Source of the DNA: CAMUQR01 sp963539845
GTDB lineage: Bacteria; Patescibacteriota; Saccharimonadia; Saccharimonadales; Saccharimonadaceae
Direction of reading: 5' to 3'
DNA length: 64,000 nucleotides
NCBI GenBank assembly: GCA_963539845.1
Contig: CAUTML010000001.1
Span: 124,001 to 188,000, forward strand
Part shown: positions 48,613 to 56,055 of the stretch, one piece after another
How positions within the stretch are numbered: the first letter of the stretch is position 1
Layout of the letters: each line of letters opens with the position of its first letter
The notes under the pieces: generated by a model
The model's input: only the letters and a program-made list of their open reading frames with translations
The model's database searches: none
Told to the model about the DNA's origin: nothing
Translations under genes and position numbers: made by a program

Positions 48613-49455
48613 ATGTTTAGCATTAATTTTTTCATCGAAATTATCAAAATTATCATCCTCGGCATCGTCGAAGGTATCACTGAGTGGTTGCCGATTTCTA
48701 GCACCGGGCACATGATTTTAATCGAAAACTTCATCAAACTCAACCAGAGCGAAGCTTTTCGCAATACGTTTTTAATTATTGTCCAACTCGGGGCGATTTT
48801 AGCGGTTTTAACTCTGTATTTTAATAAATTAAACCCTTACGATTTCAAAACCAAACAGTTTAAGCAACCAATCCTCAAGCTCTGGAGTAAAGTCCTGGTA
48901 GCCTCAATTCCGGCAGGGATCGTGGGGCTAGCCTTTGACGAGCTGATTGATAGTTATTTATTTAGCCCAATTGTCGTATCGATTATGTTGGTTGTTTATG
49001 GTCTGGCGTTTATTGTGATCGAACGACGCAAAAAACCCGCTCTTATCCACGATTTTGATCAACTTAGCTACAAACAAGCCCTGCAAATCGGCATGTTCCA
49101 AATGCTAGCCATGGTTCCCGGAACTTCGCGTAGTGGGGCGACTATTCTCGGCGGTTTGCTGATGAAAATTAAACGCTCAGTCATCGCCGAATTCTCATTC
49201 TTCATGGCGATTCCGGTGATGTTTGGCGCTAGTTTGTTAAAACTGATCAAAGTTGGTCTTTATTTTGACGCCTCAGAGTGGGAGCTACTGATTATCGGCA
49301 CCGTAACAGCTTACATCGTGTCGTTTTTTAGCATTAAATTCTTCATTGGCTACATCAAAAAACACGATTTCCGAATCTTTGGTTTGTATCGCATTGTGCT
49401 AGGATTGGTGGTTTTGCTGTGGTTTGCCCTGACTCTAGGTCAATTACAGCAATAG
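48613..49455 (+). CDS. uppP: Undecaprenyl-diphosphatase
   Basis: 280 residues, about 8 helices. EGITEWLPISSTGHM (about 21-35) and MVPGTSRSGATILGG (about 166-180) are the two catalytic motifs of the BacA/UppP family, which recycles the C55 lipid carrier for peptidoglycan and surface polysaccharides. Its TAG stop lies inside the 9-bp target duplication of a composite transposon, so its original 3' flank now begins at 54101. Confidence 0.95.
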   Translation: MFSINFFIEIIKIIILGIVEGITEWLPISSTGHMILIENFIKLNQSEAFRNTFLIIVQLGAILAVLTLYFNKLNPYDFKTKQFKQPILKLWSKVLVASIPAGIVGLAFDELIDSYLFSPIVVSIMLVVYGLAFIVIERRKKPALIHDFDQLSYKQALQIGMFQMLAMVPGTSRSGATILGGLLMKIKRSVIAEFSFFMAIPVMFGASLLKLIKVGLYFDASEWELLIIGTVTAYIVSFFSIKFFIGYIKKHDFRIFGLYRIVLGLVVLLWFALTLGQLQQ

Positions 49456-49460
49456 ACTAA
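49452..49460. repeat. Left 9-bp target duplication of the composite transposon
   Basis: ATAGACTAA directly before the outer end of the left IS; identical to 54101-54109. Confidence 0.85.
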
Positions 49461-49785
49461 GGTCTTGTTGAATAATTCACGTATAGTTAAGATGAATTCT
49501 ATCAGTTCATCAGTGTATTCGAGCGGGCGACCTGGTTTGCTAGTTTTAATTGGCATGATAAGGCAGCCATCTTTAATTAGTGTTTCGGATATGAATATAG
49601 ATATATTCCCACGATTTTTAAGGGATTTATTATATTCGTTCCAGTTTCTGATCTTTTTACGATTATTTTTAGTATTTTTAGAGCTTTTAGTGGTATTATT
49701 GTTGTGAGTAGTTTTTATGTTTTTGTGTTTCATACTAATAAGCATAACACTACTCTTTTTGTTTGGGGAATTATTCAACAAGGCC
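49461..49785 (-). mobile_element. 325-bp internal-deletion derivative of the IS903-like element
   Basis: Both terminal repeats survive, enclosing only the first ~96 codons of the transposase (minus strand, KSLKNRGNISIF ... TIRELF). The frame then runs straight into the right end. The junction lies at the shared 8-mer AATTATTC, which occurs in the intact copy both in the gene (53244-53251) and in the right terminal repeat (54084-54091), so deletion between short direct repeats explains it. MITE-like: no transposase but both ends. Confidence 0.8.
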
Positions 49786-49787
49786 TT

Positions 49788-50570
49788 TTAGAAAAACGTA
49801 GCATTGCTTAAGTTGCGAGAAGATTTGGTAAGAATAGATCAACCATTTATCGTTGGAAGAAGAAATGCTCCGCTCCTAAGACCCATTCCAATGCATTAGA
49901 TAAAGATACTGTAGCCGCCATTATGCGTATAAGATGCCAGAAATACGAATGCGCCGAGATTGTCCAATATAAGCTAAATAAAGAAGGTATAGTGGTTAGT
50001 CTCTCATCCGTTAAACGCACCATTAAAAGAAATGAACTGTGGCGCAAGAAACGCAAATACCGCTGGAATGAGAAGAGGCCACTGCCCACCGCACCAGGAG
50101 AGTTAGTCCAGATCGATACAGTCCATTACGTGAATCCATTAAACCGCTCCAGACTTTATATCTATACTGCAATAGATCTTCATACTAGGATGGCGTATGC
50201 AAAAGTTTCACCAAAACTCTCCGAACAAGGTGCCATTGAAACTATCTTTGCAGCTCAAGAGTTTATGAGCTTTTCATTCAAAATGGTCCAGAGCGACAAT
50301 GGTGCAGAATTCCAAAAACGCTTCCAGCAAAGATTAAACACTGCAGGAATTAAAACCAGACATTCCAGAGTCCGCCATCCCAATGATGACGCTCATATAG
50401 AAAGATTTAACCGAACCCTACGAAAAGAATGCATCGGACAATATAACCCCAACAAAGACATAAGCTTTATAGAGCGTAAACTAGCCCGTTTTATAAACTA
50501 CTACAATTATGATAGAATCCACTTAGGAATTAATTTGAAAACTCCTTACGAAGTGTTGCAAAGGTGGTGA
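49788..50570 (+). pseudogene. Decayed IS481/IS3-type transposase (rve integrase core)
   Basis: In one frame the sequence reads LEKRSIA, a TAA stop (49809-49811), then VARRFGKNRSTIYRWKKK, a helix-turn-helix. The frame is open from there to TGA 50570. The catalytic triad is present: QIDTVHY, VQSDNGAEF and DDAHIERFNRTLRKE. The gene begins abruptly at the inner end of the deleted IS, so its 5' end is lost and the helix-turn-helix is broken by a nonsense codon. An ATG at 49923 could still give a 215-residue product with the intact catalytic core. Confidence 0.8.
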
Positions 50571-50723
50571 ACCTTATACGAAAAATGTTTTTCGCGATAT
50601 TTGCGACAATACTATGTGCTCTTAAGTATTATCGCGGTAGCGATTTTGAGCAGCAGGATGGTAATGTGAAAGGGTAAGGCTGCGGCGGCGGTTATTTGCT
50701 GCAATGGTGGAGAACCTTGTACG
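50562..50723 (+). repeat. Imperfect direct repeat and hairpin behind the rve transposase
   Basis: GGTGGTGAACCTTATACG (50562-50579) recurs as GGTGGAGAACCTTGTACG (50706-50723). Between them 50603-50613 and 50625-50635 form an 11-bp inverted repeat with one mismatch. The second copy may be the right end of the rve element. No coding frame is seen between 50571 and 50755. Confidence 0.4.
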
Positions 50724-50755
50724 TTTATTTAGTAACATTACTATCGCTTAAACGT

Positions 50756-50781
50756 AAATAGCCCTCCGTAGAGGGCTATTT
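50756..50781. terminator. Hairpin at the end of the cargo operon
   Basis: A perfect 11-bp stem (50756-50766 with 50771-50781, loop CGTA) two bases beyond the stop of the NDK-like gene. The T-tract is short. Confidence 0.6.
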
Positions 50782-50783
50782 GG

Positions 50784-51281
50784 CTACCATATTGATTTCT
50801 GAATCAAATGGCTACCATTTGTTCGGATACAGAAGTTTAACATGTCTGGCAACAAAATACGTATGTCTTGTTCAACTTGCTCGAAATCATCTGGGGCATG
50901 CATGAAATTTGGATAGCTTCTCTCATGTTCTGCGTCAAATTCGCAAGGAACGGCAAACTCTGCGCGAATCCGGTTGCGGATATCCGTCATGTCTGAAATT
51001 GCATTCACGCCAGAAACGATAAATGTTTTCACAATACTACCAATCATTCTGCCAGCACTTTGGATTTTCCAGATATCATTTTTACTTCCATCTAGAAAAA
51101 ATAAGATTGGCTGATGAAGCTTTATTTTTTCATAGCTCATGAAAACATTGCGCTCAAGGATGATCGTAAGCCCTTTTTGAGTAACCAATTGCCTAAATCT
51201 TTGTTCGCATTTATTTCCAATACCTTCTGCCTTAATGTACCCGAAACTAAGCTCCTGCTTTCTCTCGATTCGATTCACCAT
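50784..51281 (-). CDS. Nucleoside-diphosphate-kinase-like protein
   Basis: 165 residues. LSFGYIKAEGIGNKCEQRF aligns with the NDK start (IKPDxVQR): the Lys is kept but Pro-Asp is replaced. VSGVNAISDMTDIRNRIRA and PNFMHAPDDFEQVEQDI correspond to the NDK substrate loop and the active-site NxxHxSDS with its phospho-accepting His. The rest is diverged. It may exchange phosphate on an unusual nucleotide or be a regulatory relative. The start overlaps the Nudix gene by 35 bp, which implies coupling. Third gene of the transposon cargo operon. Confidence 0.6.
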   Translation of the reverse strand: MVNRIERKQELSFGYIKAEGIGNKCEQRFRQLVTQKGLTIILERNVFMSYEKIKLHQPILFFLDGSKNDIWKIQSAGRMIGSIVKTFIVSGVNAISDMTDIRNRIRAEFAVPCEFDAEHERSYPNFMHAPDDFEQVEQDIRILLPDMLNFCIRTNGSHLIQKSIW

Positions 51282-51759
51282 AACACCCCCTATATGCCTC
51301 GAGAATTTCTTCTAGTTTTACACTATGACGAAACTTAATTTCGCCTATACGACCGACATCCACCCATTCCGGACTACCAGTCGTATAGGTTTTCTCACTA
51401 GCGGTTATATTAGCATTATTCAATTCTCCCACTATATCTTTATGCGAAAAATAAAGCTGGACAGATTGATGAGGGGCATGAACTTCATCACGCTTGAAAA
51501 ATGTTGTAGCGTAATACACGACCTTATCCGGAGTAAAATCTAAACCAGTCTCTTCTTTAACCTCTCGTATAATTGCATCCTCGATAGTTTCGCCAAGCTC
51601 TAAACCGCCGCCAATTAAGCTGTATCCATCCCATTGGCGAGTCAGCAAAATTTTATTATTTTCAATAATAACGGCGTAAACGCCTACTCTAAGCTTTAGA
51701 TCTTTTGATTTAACTTTATGTTCGTTACCATAAACGTCTTTGCAAATTATCTCAGACAT
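51247..51759 (-). CDS. Nudix hydrolase (cargo operon)
   Basis: 170 residues with a perfect Nudix box, GLELGETIEDAIIREVKEET followed by GL (G-x5-E-x7-REVKEETGL, about 52-74). The N-terminal YAVIIENNKILLTRQW strand-loop is typical of MutT-like domains. It would hydrolyse a nucleoside diphosphate linked to another group X. AAAGGA stands before the ATG, which follows the QueC-like stop by 1 nt. Substrate unknown; the operon suggests a modified or unwanted nucleotide. Confidence 0.88.
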   Translation of the reverse strand: MSEIICKDVYGNEHKVKSKDLKLRVGVYAVIIENNKILLTRQWDGYSLIGGGLELGETIEDAIIREVKEETGLDFTPDKVVYYATTFFKRDEVHAPHQSVQLYFSHKDIVGELNNANITASEKTYTTGSPEWVDVGRIGEIKFRHSVKLEEILEAYRGCYGESNREKAGA

Positions 51760-51760
51760 T

Positions 51761-52657
51761 TCATCCTTTCTTGTAGTAGTTAGTTTTATCTTCTATACCG
51801 GCATTCAGAAAACCCTTTTGGCGTTCTTTGCAGGCATAACATTCACCGCAATGTAAAAGTTCACCACTGCATTTTACAGGGACCCAGCAAGTCATAGTCA
51901 TTTGATCTGGGATCCCGTTTTTATGTGCCCATATAATCTCATCTTCTTTCCCAAATAATTTTCCACCAGAAGCTTCTTTATCTATATTTATAGATAAAAT
52001 ATTCCAATCTAACTCTTTTGTCATACTACAAATTGCTAAAGTGTTTATCCTATTGATATCGATACTCGCAATGCTATCAGTTTTTATAACTCCATTACAA
52101 ATTGTCCGAACATCATCACCTAATGAAGCTGCATACTGTACCGCAAACATCTGCATAATAAAATCGCGCATTGGGTACCGATGTTTTTTTGCATACTCCT
52201 GGAGCTGATGCTTAATTTCTTTTGGCGGAATTGAGATTGAAGGCACAAAAACTGGGTGGAATGAATCTTCCCCAAAATTTTCATGAAAAAATTTCTCAAA
52301 AAAATAAACTGAAGCCAATTCTCCCTCTCGGTTTCTTGCTCCTCGATCGATATAAATCGGAAATAACTTCATCTGAAAATCTTTAATCAATCTTGCTGAG
52401 GTTATCATTGAATCATACCCGCCCGAAACTAACATAACAGCTTTCTTAGATTCTGGAATTTTAGTCAATCTTTGTATTACAAAATCAACCATCTTCCCCT
52501 CCTCTAAACGTTTTTTATAACTTTTAGCGCCGTTTCGGAAAGATGGCGTAATATCGAAGTCAACCATGGTATCCTGTTCAAAGAAGATTTTCTTCATCAT
52601 CGAAATTTTTTCTTGATTACCAAATTTCTCAATTAACTTATCATTAGGATCTGCCAC
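51761..52657 (-). CDS. QueC/ExsB-like PP-loop ATPase domain (downstream part of a frameshifted gene)
   Basis: 298 residues from a GTG at 52657, but the gene probably extends upstream. The PP-loop VSGGYDSMITSARL (about 78) and the C-terminal zinc knuckle CSGELLHCGECYACKERQ match QueC-family ATPases, which activate a carboxylate with ATP and convert it to an amide or nitrile. The ~75 residues before the PP-loop, ending in MVDFVIQRLTKIPESKKAVM, resemble the segment of thymidylate synthase before its PDSRR motif. No other queuosine genes are near. Lead gene of the cargo operon. Confidence 0.8.
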   Translation of the reverse strand: MADPNDKLIEKFGNQEKISMMKKIFFEQDTMVDFDITPSFRNGAKSYKKRLEEGKMVDFVIQRLTKIPESKKAVMLVSGGYDSMITSARLIKDFQMKLFPIYIDRGARNREGELASVYFFEKFFHENFGEDSFHPVFVPSISIPPKEIKHQLQEYAKKHRYPMRDFIMQMFAVQYAASLGDDVRTICNGVIKTDSIASIDINRINTLAICSMTKELDWNILSINIDKEASGGKLFGKEDEIIWAHKNGIPDQMTMTCWVPVKCSGELLHCGECYACKERQKGFLNAGIEDKTNYYKKG

Positions 52658-52817
52658 GCCAGCCGAAAAACGAAGATTTTTTCACAGCAAATCTTCCTCG
52701 ATTTTCATCTAGTTCGAATATGCCATTCTTGAGAATCGTCTCAATCATTTCCAGCCATAATTCACCAAGGGTTGAGCCGTAAACATTATATCCAACATTT
52801 TCAACTTTTGATATCAT
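52644..52817 (-). pseudogene. Upstream part of the ThyA-like/QueC-like gene, ended by a frameshift
   Basis: 57 residues: YNVYGSTLGELWLEMIETIL resembles the N-terminus of thymidylate-synthase-superfamily proteins. The frame ends just inside the QueC-like gene. If the A6 run (T6 on the plus strand, 52677-52682) had five bases, the frame would continue as GRFAVKNLRFSAGVADPNDK into the PP-loop protein, giving a single product of about 352 residues. The good promoter at 52849-52877 serves this start, not the GTG at 52657, which supports the joined gene. Confidence 0.65.
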
Positions 52818-52848
52818 AATTAGTGTTTAACCTTGCTAACTTTTTCTC

Positions 52849-52877
52849 ATTATGTACCATTTCTACTATTTAATCAA
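52849..52877 (-). promoter_or_regulatory. Promoter of the cargo operon
   Basis: Minus strand: TTGATT at 52872-52877, 17-bp spacer, CATAAT at 52849-52854, about 31 nt before the ATG at 52817. It lies inside the transposon, 17 bp from the intact IS. Confidence 0.7.
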
Positions 52878-52894
52878 GGCAATTGTATTAGCTC

Positions 52895-54100
52895 GGCCTT
52901 GTTGAGTAATCCCCCCAACAAAAAGAGTAGTGTTATGCTTATAGTATGAAAACAAACATAAAAACTACTCACAACAATAATACCACTAAAAACTCTAATA
53001 ATCCTAATAATAAGTATAATCGTAAAAAGATCAAAAACTCTAAAAATACTAAAAATAATCGTAAAAAGATCAAAAACTGGAGCGAATATAATAAATCCCT
53101 TAAAAATCGTGGGAATATATCTATATTCATATCCGAAACACTAATTAAAGATGGTCGTCTTATCATGCCAATTAAAACTGGCAAGCCAGGTCGCCTATTA
53201 GAGTATACTGATGAACTGATAGAATTCGTCTTAACCATACGTGAATTATTCCATCTACCACTGCGCCAAGCTACCGGATTCTTAGAGTTTTTGTTTGGGT
53301 TAATGGGGATAACATCTGGTTCACCAGACTATACAACCGTTTCTAAGAGAATGCCTAGCATTAAGGTTCATTATCGCAGGAAAATAGCACAAAGTGTTCA
53401 GAATAATACAGGTATAGTAATGTTTATAGACAGTTCTGGTTTTAGGGTATTTGGTGAAGGTGAATGGATGGTAAAAAAGCATGGAGCTAGCAGGCGTCGC
53501 ACCTGGCGAGAGACTCATATCGCCCTAGACCACGATACGAGAGATATTATTGGCTTCACGAATACCCCAGCCCATATTCATGATAATACCCAATTAAAGT
53601 CCCTATTAGAACAAGTAGTCCGCCATAATGGCTATAAGGTAGAAACCGTGATAGGCGATGAAGCCTATGAGGCTAAAAACAATTACAAATTAGTAGCAAA
53701 GTTCGATGCGTCAATTATCGCTCCGCCCCAGAAAAATGCGGTTTACCATTATGATCTAAAAGATGATGAGACAGTCGATATGCCAAGATACAAAGAGAGG
53801 AATAAGGTCATCAGGGCGATAAAACACTTGGGTGGATTAGCAACATGGAAGAATGAGGTGGGCTATCATCGCAGGAGCTTAGTTGAAAATGCCTTTTATA
53901 GATGGAAGACTATATTTGGCAATCATCTTAAATCTAGAGAAGCTGAAACCCAGTACATAGAACAGTGTTTAAGAGCCAAAATCATAAACAAATTCAATGA
54001 GCTTGGTCTGCCAAAATATGAATTGGCTAGTTAATCAAGTAGCCTAGGCTGATTGTCTGGCTGGTTTATTTGTGTTGGGGGGTAATTATTCAACAAGGTC
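52895..54100 (+). mobile_element. Intact IS5-family element (IS903-like group), 1206 bp
   Basis: Left end GGCCTTGTTGAGTAAT followed by CCCCCCAACA; right end the complement of GACCTTGTTGAATAATTA followed by CCCCCCAACA. One transposase gene fills it. Longer than typical IS903 (about 1.06 kb), partly because the transposase has an extended Asn/Lys-rich N-terminus. Confidence 0.88.
52946..54034 (+). CDS. IS5-family DDE transposase
   Basis: 362 residues. After an Asn/Lys-rich low-complexity N-terminus (about 1-45), LRQATGFLEFLFGLMG is the family's conserved helical region, and the DDE triad lies in MFIDSSGFRVF, VIGDEAYEAKNNY and RSLVENAFYRWKTIFG (the Y-R-K-E signature block). The N-terminus contains a 39-bp tandem duplication (53018-53056 repeated from 53057) that is absent from the deleted copy. 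It appears complete and potentially active on both IS ends. Confidence 0.92.
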   Translation: MKTNIKTTHNNNTTKNSNNPNNKYNRKKIKNSKNTKNNRKKIKNWSEYNKSLKNRGNISIFISETLIKDGRLIMPIKTGKPGRLLEYTDELIEFVLTIRELFHLPLRQATGFLEFLFGLMGITSGSPDYTTVSKRMPSIKVHYRRKIAQSVQNNTGIVMFIDSSGFRVFGEGEWMVKKHGASRRRTWRETHIALDHDTRDIIGFTNTPAHIHDNTQLKSLLEQVVRHNGYKVETVIGDEAYEAKNNYKLVAKFDASIIAPPQKNAVYHYDLKDDETVDMPRYKERNKVIRAIKHLGGLATWKNEVGYHRRSLVENAFYRWKTIFGNHLKSREAETQYIEQCLRAKIINKFNELGLPKYELAS

Positions 54101-54109
54101 ATAGACTAA
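54101..54109. repeat. Right 9-bp target duplication of the composite transposon
   Basis: ATAGACTAA directly after the right IS end; identical to 49452-49460. Confidence 0.85.
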
Positions 54110-54117
54110 GCATAACC

Positions 54118-54147
54118 TTGACAAAACCCGACTAAAAATGGTATAAT
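54118..54147 (+). promoter_or_regulatory. Promoter of the 54.2-kb gene
   Basis: TTGACA at 54118-54123, 18-bp spacer, TATAAT at 54142-54147. Only 9 bp from the transposon target duplication. Confidence 0.8.
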
Positions 54148-54194
54148 ATTGAAGGGTATAGTTTAACCCAATATTATTTCAAGGAGGGGTTTTT

Positions 54195-54665
54195 ATGGGC
54201 AAACGACATAAGCCTAGATCTTTATTAAAAAAACCAGACCATATTCCTAGTCCTAGAACGCTGTTGTACCGGTATTTAAATGCCGATCAAAAGAGCAAGC
54301 CACAGCATTTAGCTTTGATCCATGATCAAAAAAAGTATTACAATTGCTACTCGCTGGCTGATTTTGCTTATTTAGCGATGACCAACAGGCAACTGCCGGA
54401 AGATTGTTATCGCGAGCATCGCGAAAAAAACGGTCGCCTTAATATTTTTTACGGCGGAGTTGTCAACGATGACCGAGTGTCAAACTATGGGCATATGATT
54501 ATCGCTATCGAAAAGGCTAAGAAAAATAGCCGAAAAAAACGGATGATAATCGAATTTAATCGATCTCCGGGTGATGGGACCAAACAAAAAGTTTGGGTTA
54601 TGGGTAAAAAAGAGCGAAATCGGCTCTCAAAAACCTCCGCTCAAACTGAAAGCTCGCTAGATTAG
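54195..54665 (+). CDS. Hypothetical basic protein, unknown
   Basis: 156 residues, no membrane segment. HKPRSLLKKPDHIPSPRTLL opens a very basic N-terminus; the middle has YYNCYSLADFAYLAMTNRQL and NYGHMIIAIEKAKKN, the end is Lys/Arg-rich. AAGGAGGGG lies about 7 nt before the ATG, in a 40-nt leader. I do not recognise the family; the charge suggests nucleic-acid or ribosome binding, without proof. Before the transposon landed it was the direct downstream neighbour of uppP. Confidence 0.6.
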   Translation: MGKRHKPRSLLKKPDHIPSPRTLLYRYLNADQKSKPQHLALIHDQKKYYNCYSLADFAYLAMTNRQLPEDCYREHREKNGRLNIFYGGVVNDDRVSNYGHMIIAIEKAKKNSRKKRMIIEFNRSPGDGTKQKVWVMGKKERNRLSKTSAQTESSLD

Positions 54666-54675
54666 CGAGCTTTTT
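54649..54675 (+). terminator. Terminator of the 54.2-kb gene
   Basis: 11-bp stem (54649-54659 with 54663-54673) with a 3-nt loop and a T-run; it overlaps the stop codon. Confidence 0.85.
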
Positions 54676-54691
54676 ACTTTTGGATTCGGTT

Positions 54692-55381
54692 TTATTTAGT
54701 TTTGAGCTGTTGTTCCAAAAGTGTCATCGCCTCGTCGACGCTATCGACAATCTGATAAATTTGATTATCGCCCTCAGAAATAACCCGCATTGGCAATAGT
54801 TTTTGATCGATAAATTGCACTAAACCGCTCCAAAAATCCCTTCCGATCAAAATAATCGGCAACCGAGGCATTTTTTTGGTTTGCATCAAAGTGATAATTT
54901 CAAACAGCTCGTCCATCGTGCCAAAACCACCCGGGAGATAAATATAAGCCTGCGCAAAGAAAGCCAGCACTACTTTACGAGTAAAAAAATGTTGAAAAGT
55001 TAGACTATCAGTGGTGTAAGGATTGGGATGCTGTTCATGAGGCAATTTGATATTAAAACCAATCGAACCGCCGCCAGCGTCATAAGCCCCTTTGTTGGCA
55101 GCGCCCATGATGCCATTGCCACCACCAGTTACCACAGTATAACCGGCTTGCGCCAAACGACCACCCAGCTCATAAGCCATATCGCGATAATGCTGGTTTT
55201 CATCGACATCACGTGCCGAACCAAACACTGCTACTCGGCGCGGATGGCGATTGATAATTTCAAACGCTCGATCAAATTCCTCGTCGCTTTGTTTCATTTT
55301 TTCTTGCGAAGCTCGCATTTTAGCTAAAAATTCAGGACCGTCATAGAGCGGAATGTTATCGTTAAGTAATTCTTCTTGCAT
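54692..55381 (-). CDS. LOG-family nucleotide 5'-monophosphate phosphoribohydrolase
   Basis: 229 residues. VAVFGSARDVDEN, GGGNGIMGAANKGA and LPGGFGTMDELFE are the lysine-decarboxylase-like/LOG motifs; enzymes of this family cleave cytokinin or purine nucleotide 5'-monophosphates to base plus ribose 5-phosphate. An N-terminal helical extension of about 45 residues is typical of the bacterial TIGR00730 group. Substrate not known. Divergent from dut. Confidence 0.88.
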   Translation of the reverse strand: MQEELLNDNIPLYDGPEFLAKMRASQEKMKQSDEEFDRAFEIINRHPRRVAVFGSARDVDENQHYRDMAYELGGRLAQAGYTVVTGGGNGIMGAANKGAYDAGGGSIGFNIKLPHEQHPNPYTTDSLTFQHFFTRKVVLAFFAQAYIYLPGGFGTMDELFEIITLMQTKKMPRLPIILIGRDFWSGLVQFIDQKLLPMRVISEGDNQIYQIVDSVDEAMTLLEQQLKTK

Positions 55382-55389
55382 AATAAACT

Positions 55390-55395
55390 ATTTTA
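55390..55395 (-). promoter_or_regulatory. -10 box of the LOG-family gene, leaderless type
   Basis: TAAAAT 8 nt before the ATG on the minus strand. Confidence 0.5.
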
Positions 55396-55446
55396 ACATA
55401 AAAATAGCCGAATCGCTAGTGGTTATTATTTTAAAAATAAACATGT

Positions 55447-55452
55447 TACAAT
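55447..55452 (+). promoter_or_regulatory. -10 box of dut, leaderless type
   Basis: TACAAT 6 nt before the ATG at 55459; no Shine-Dalgarno. Confidence 0.6.
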
Positions 55453-55458
55453 AAGCTT

Positions 55459-55884
55459 ATGCAAATCAAGATTAAATATTTCACCGATCAAATTGATAAA
55501 CTGACCAAAATCACCCAAGGTGATTGGATCGACCTCCGTTCCGCTGAGACCATTACTCTTAAGGCCGGTGATTTCAAACTAATTCCACTGGGCGTGGCGA
55601 TGCAACTGCCGGCTGGTTATGAAGCTCATATCGCTCCCCGTAGTTCTAGTTTTAAAAAATGGGGCATTTTGCAAACCAACAGCATCGGAATTATCGATAA
55701 TTCATATCGTGGCGATAACGATCAATGGCTGATGTCGGTTTATGCCACTCGTGATACAATCATTAACCAAAGCGACCGCATTTGTCAGTTTCGCATCGTC
55801 AAAAATCAAGAGCCAGTCGAATTTATCACCGTTGAGCATTTAGACAACTCCGACCGAGGCGGTTTTGGTTCCACTGGAATATAA
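55459..55884 (+). CDS. dut: dUTP diphosphatase
   Basis: 141 residues, trimeric-type dUTPase that hydrolyses dUTP to dUMP. All five motifs can be placed: DWIDLRSA, PRSSSFKKWG, GIIDNSYRGD (catalytic Asp), DRICQFRIV and RGGFGSTG at the C-terminus. Motif 2 is PRSSS rather than PRSGL, as in several CPR and phage enzymes. Monocistronic. Confidence 0.92.
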   Translation: MQIKIKYFTDQIDKLTKITQGDWIDLRSAETITLKAGDFKLIPLGVAMQLPAGYEAHIAPRSSSFKKWGILQTNSIGIIDNSYRGDNDQWLMSVYATRDTIINQSDRICQFRIVKNQEPVEFITVEHLDNSDRGGFGSTGI

Positions 55885-55909
55885 TTTGACCGTAAAATTG
55901 ATTTAGGTA

Positions 55910-55938
55910 TTGACTTTTTGAGCGTAAAATGCTATAAT
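55910..55938 (+). promoter_or_regulatory. Promoter of the 56.1-kb Nudix gene
   Basis: TTGACT at 55910-55915, 17-bp spacer, TATAAT at 55933-55938. The surrounding sequence is very like that of the promoter at 59970. The 110-nt leader has GGTTC/GAACC pairing around 56021-56035, just before the ribosome-binding site. Confidence 0.8.
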
Positions 55939-56055
55939 CAGAATGGTTACTTGATTACACCAGTAGTCGGTAACTAGTTATTTTAAAAAACTGCATGTCT
56001 TGATAAAAAGGAGGGCATGCTAGGTTCATTACGAACCAGAAAGGGAGGGAATAGC

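Larger units (their letters stand above)
49461..54100. mobile_element. IS903-like composite transposon, 4.6 kb
   Basis: Bounded by inverted IS ends: GGTCTTGTTGAATAATT at 49461 and the complement of GACCTTGTTGAATAATT ending at 54100. A perfect 9-bp direct repeat (ATAGACTAA) flanks the block on both sides, while the inner flanks of the two IS copies do not match, so the whole block moved as a unit. The terminal sequence and 9-bp duplication are those of the IS903 group of IS5. Contents: a deleted IS copy, a decayed rve transposase, a three-gene nucleotide operon and an intact IS. Confidence 0.8.

Noticed and set aside
49440..49781. 113-residue minus-strand frame as an independent gene
   Set aside because: It is the truncated IS transposase reading into the opposite terminal repeat and the uppP end.
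51761..52657. QueC-like gene as part of a normal queuosine or preQ0 cluster
   Set aside because: No queD, queE, queF or tgt neighbours, and it is cargo of a transposon with Nudix and NDK-like genes.
52657..52700. In-frame TGA before the QueC-like gene as a recoded sense codon (genetic code 25)
   Set aside because: Other genes here end in TGA at the expected place (for example the QueC-like gene itself and the rve transposase). A one-base homopolymer change explains the break better.
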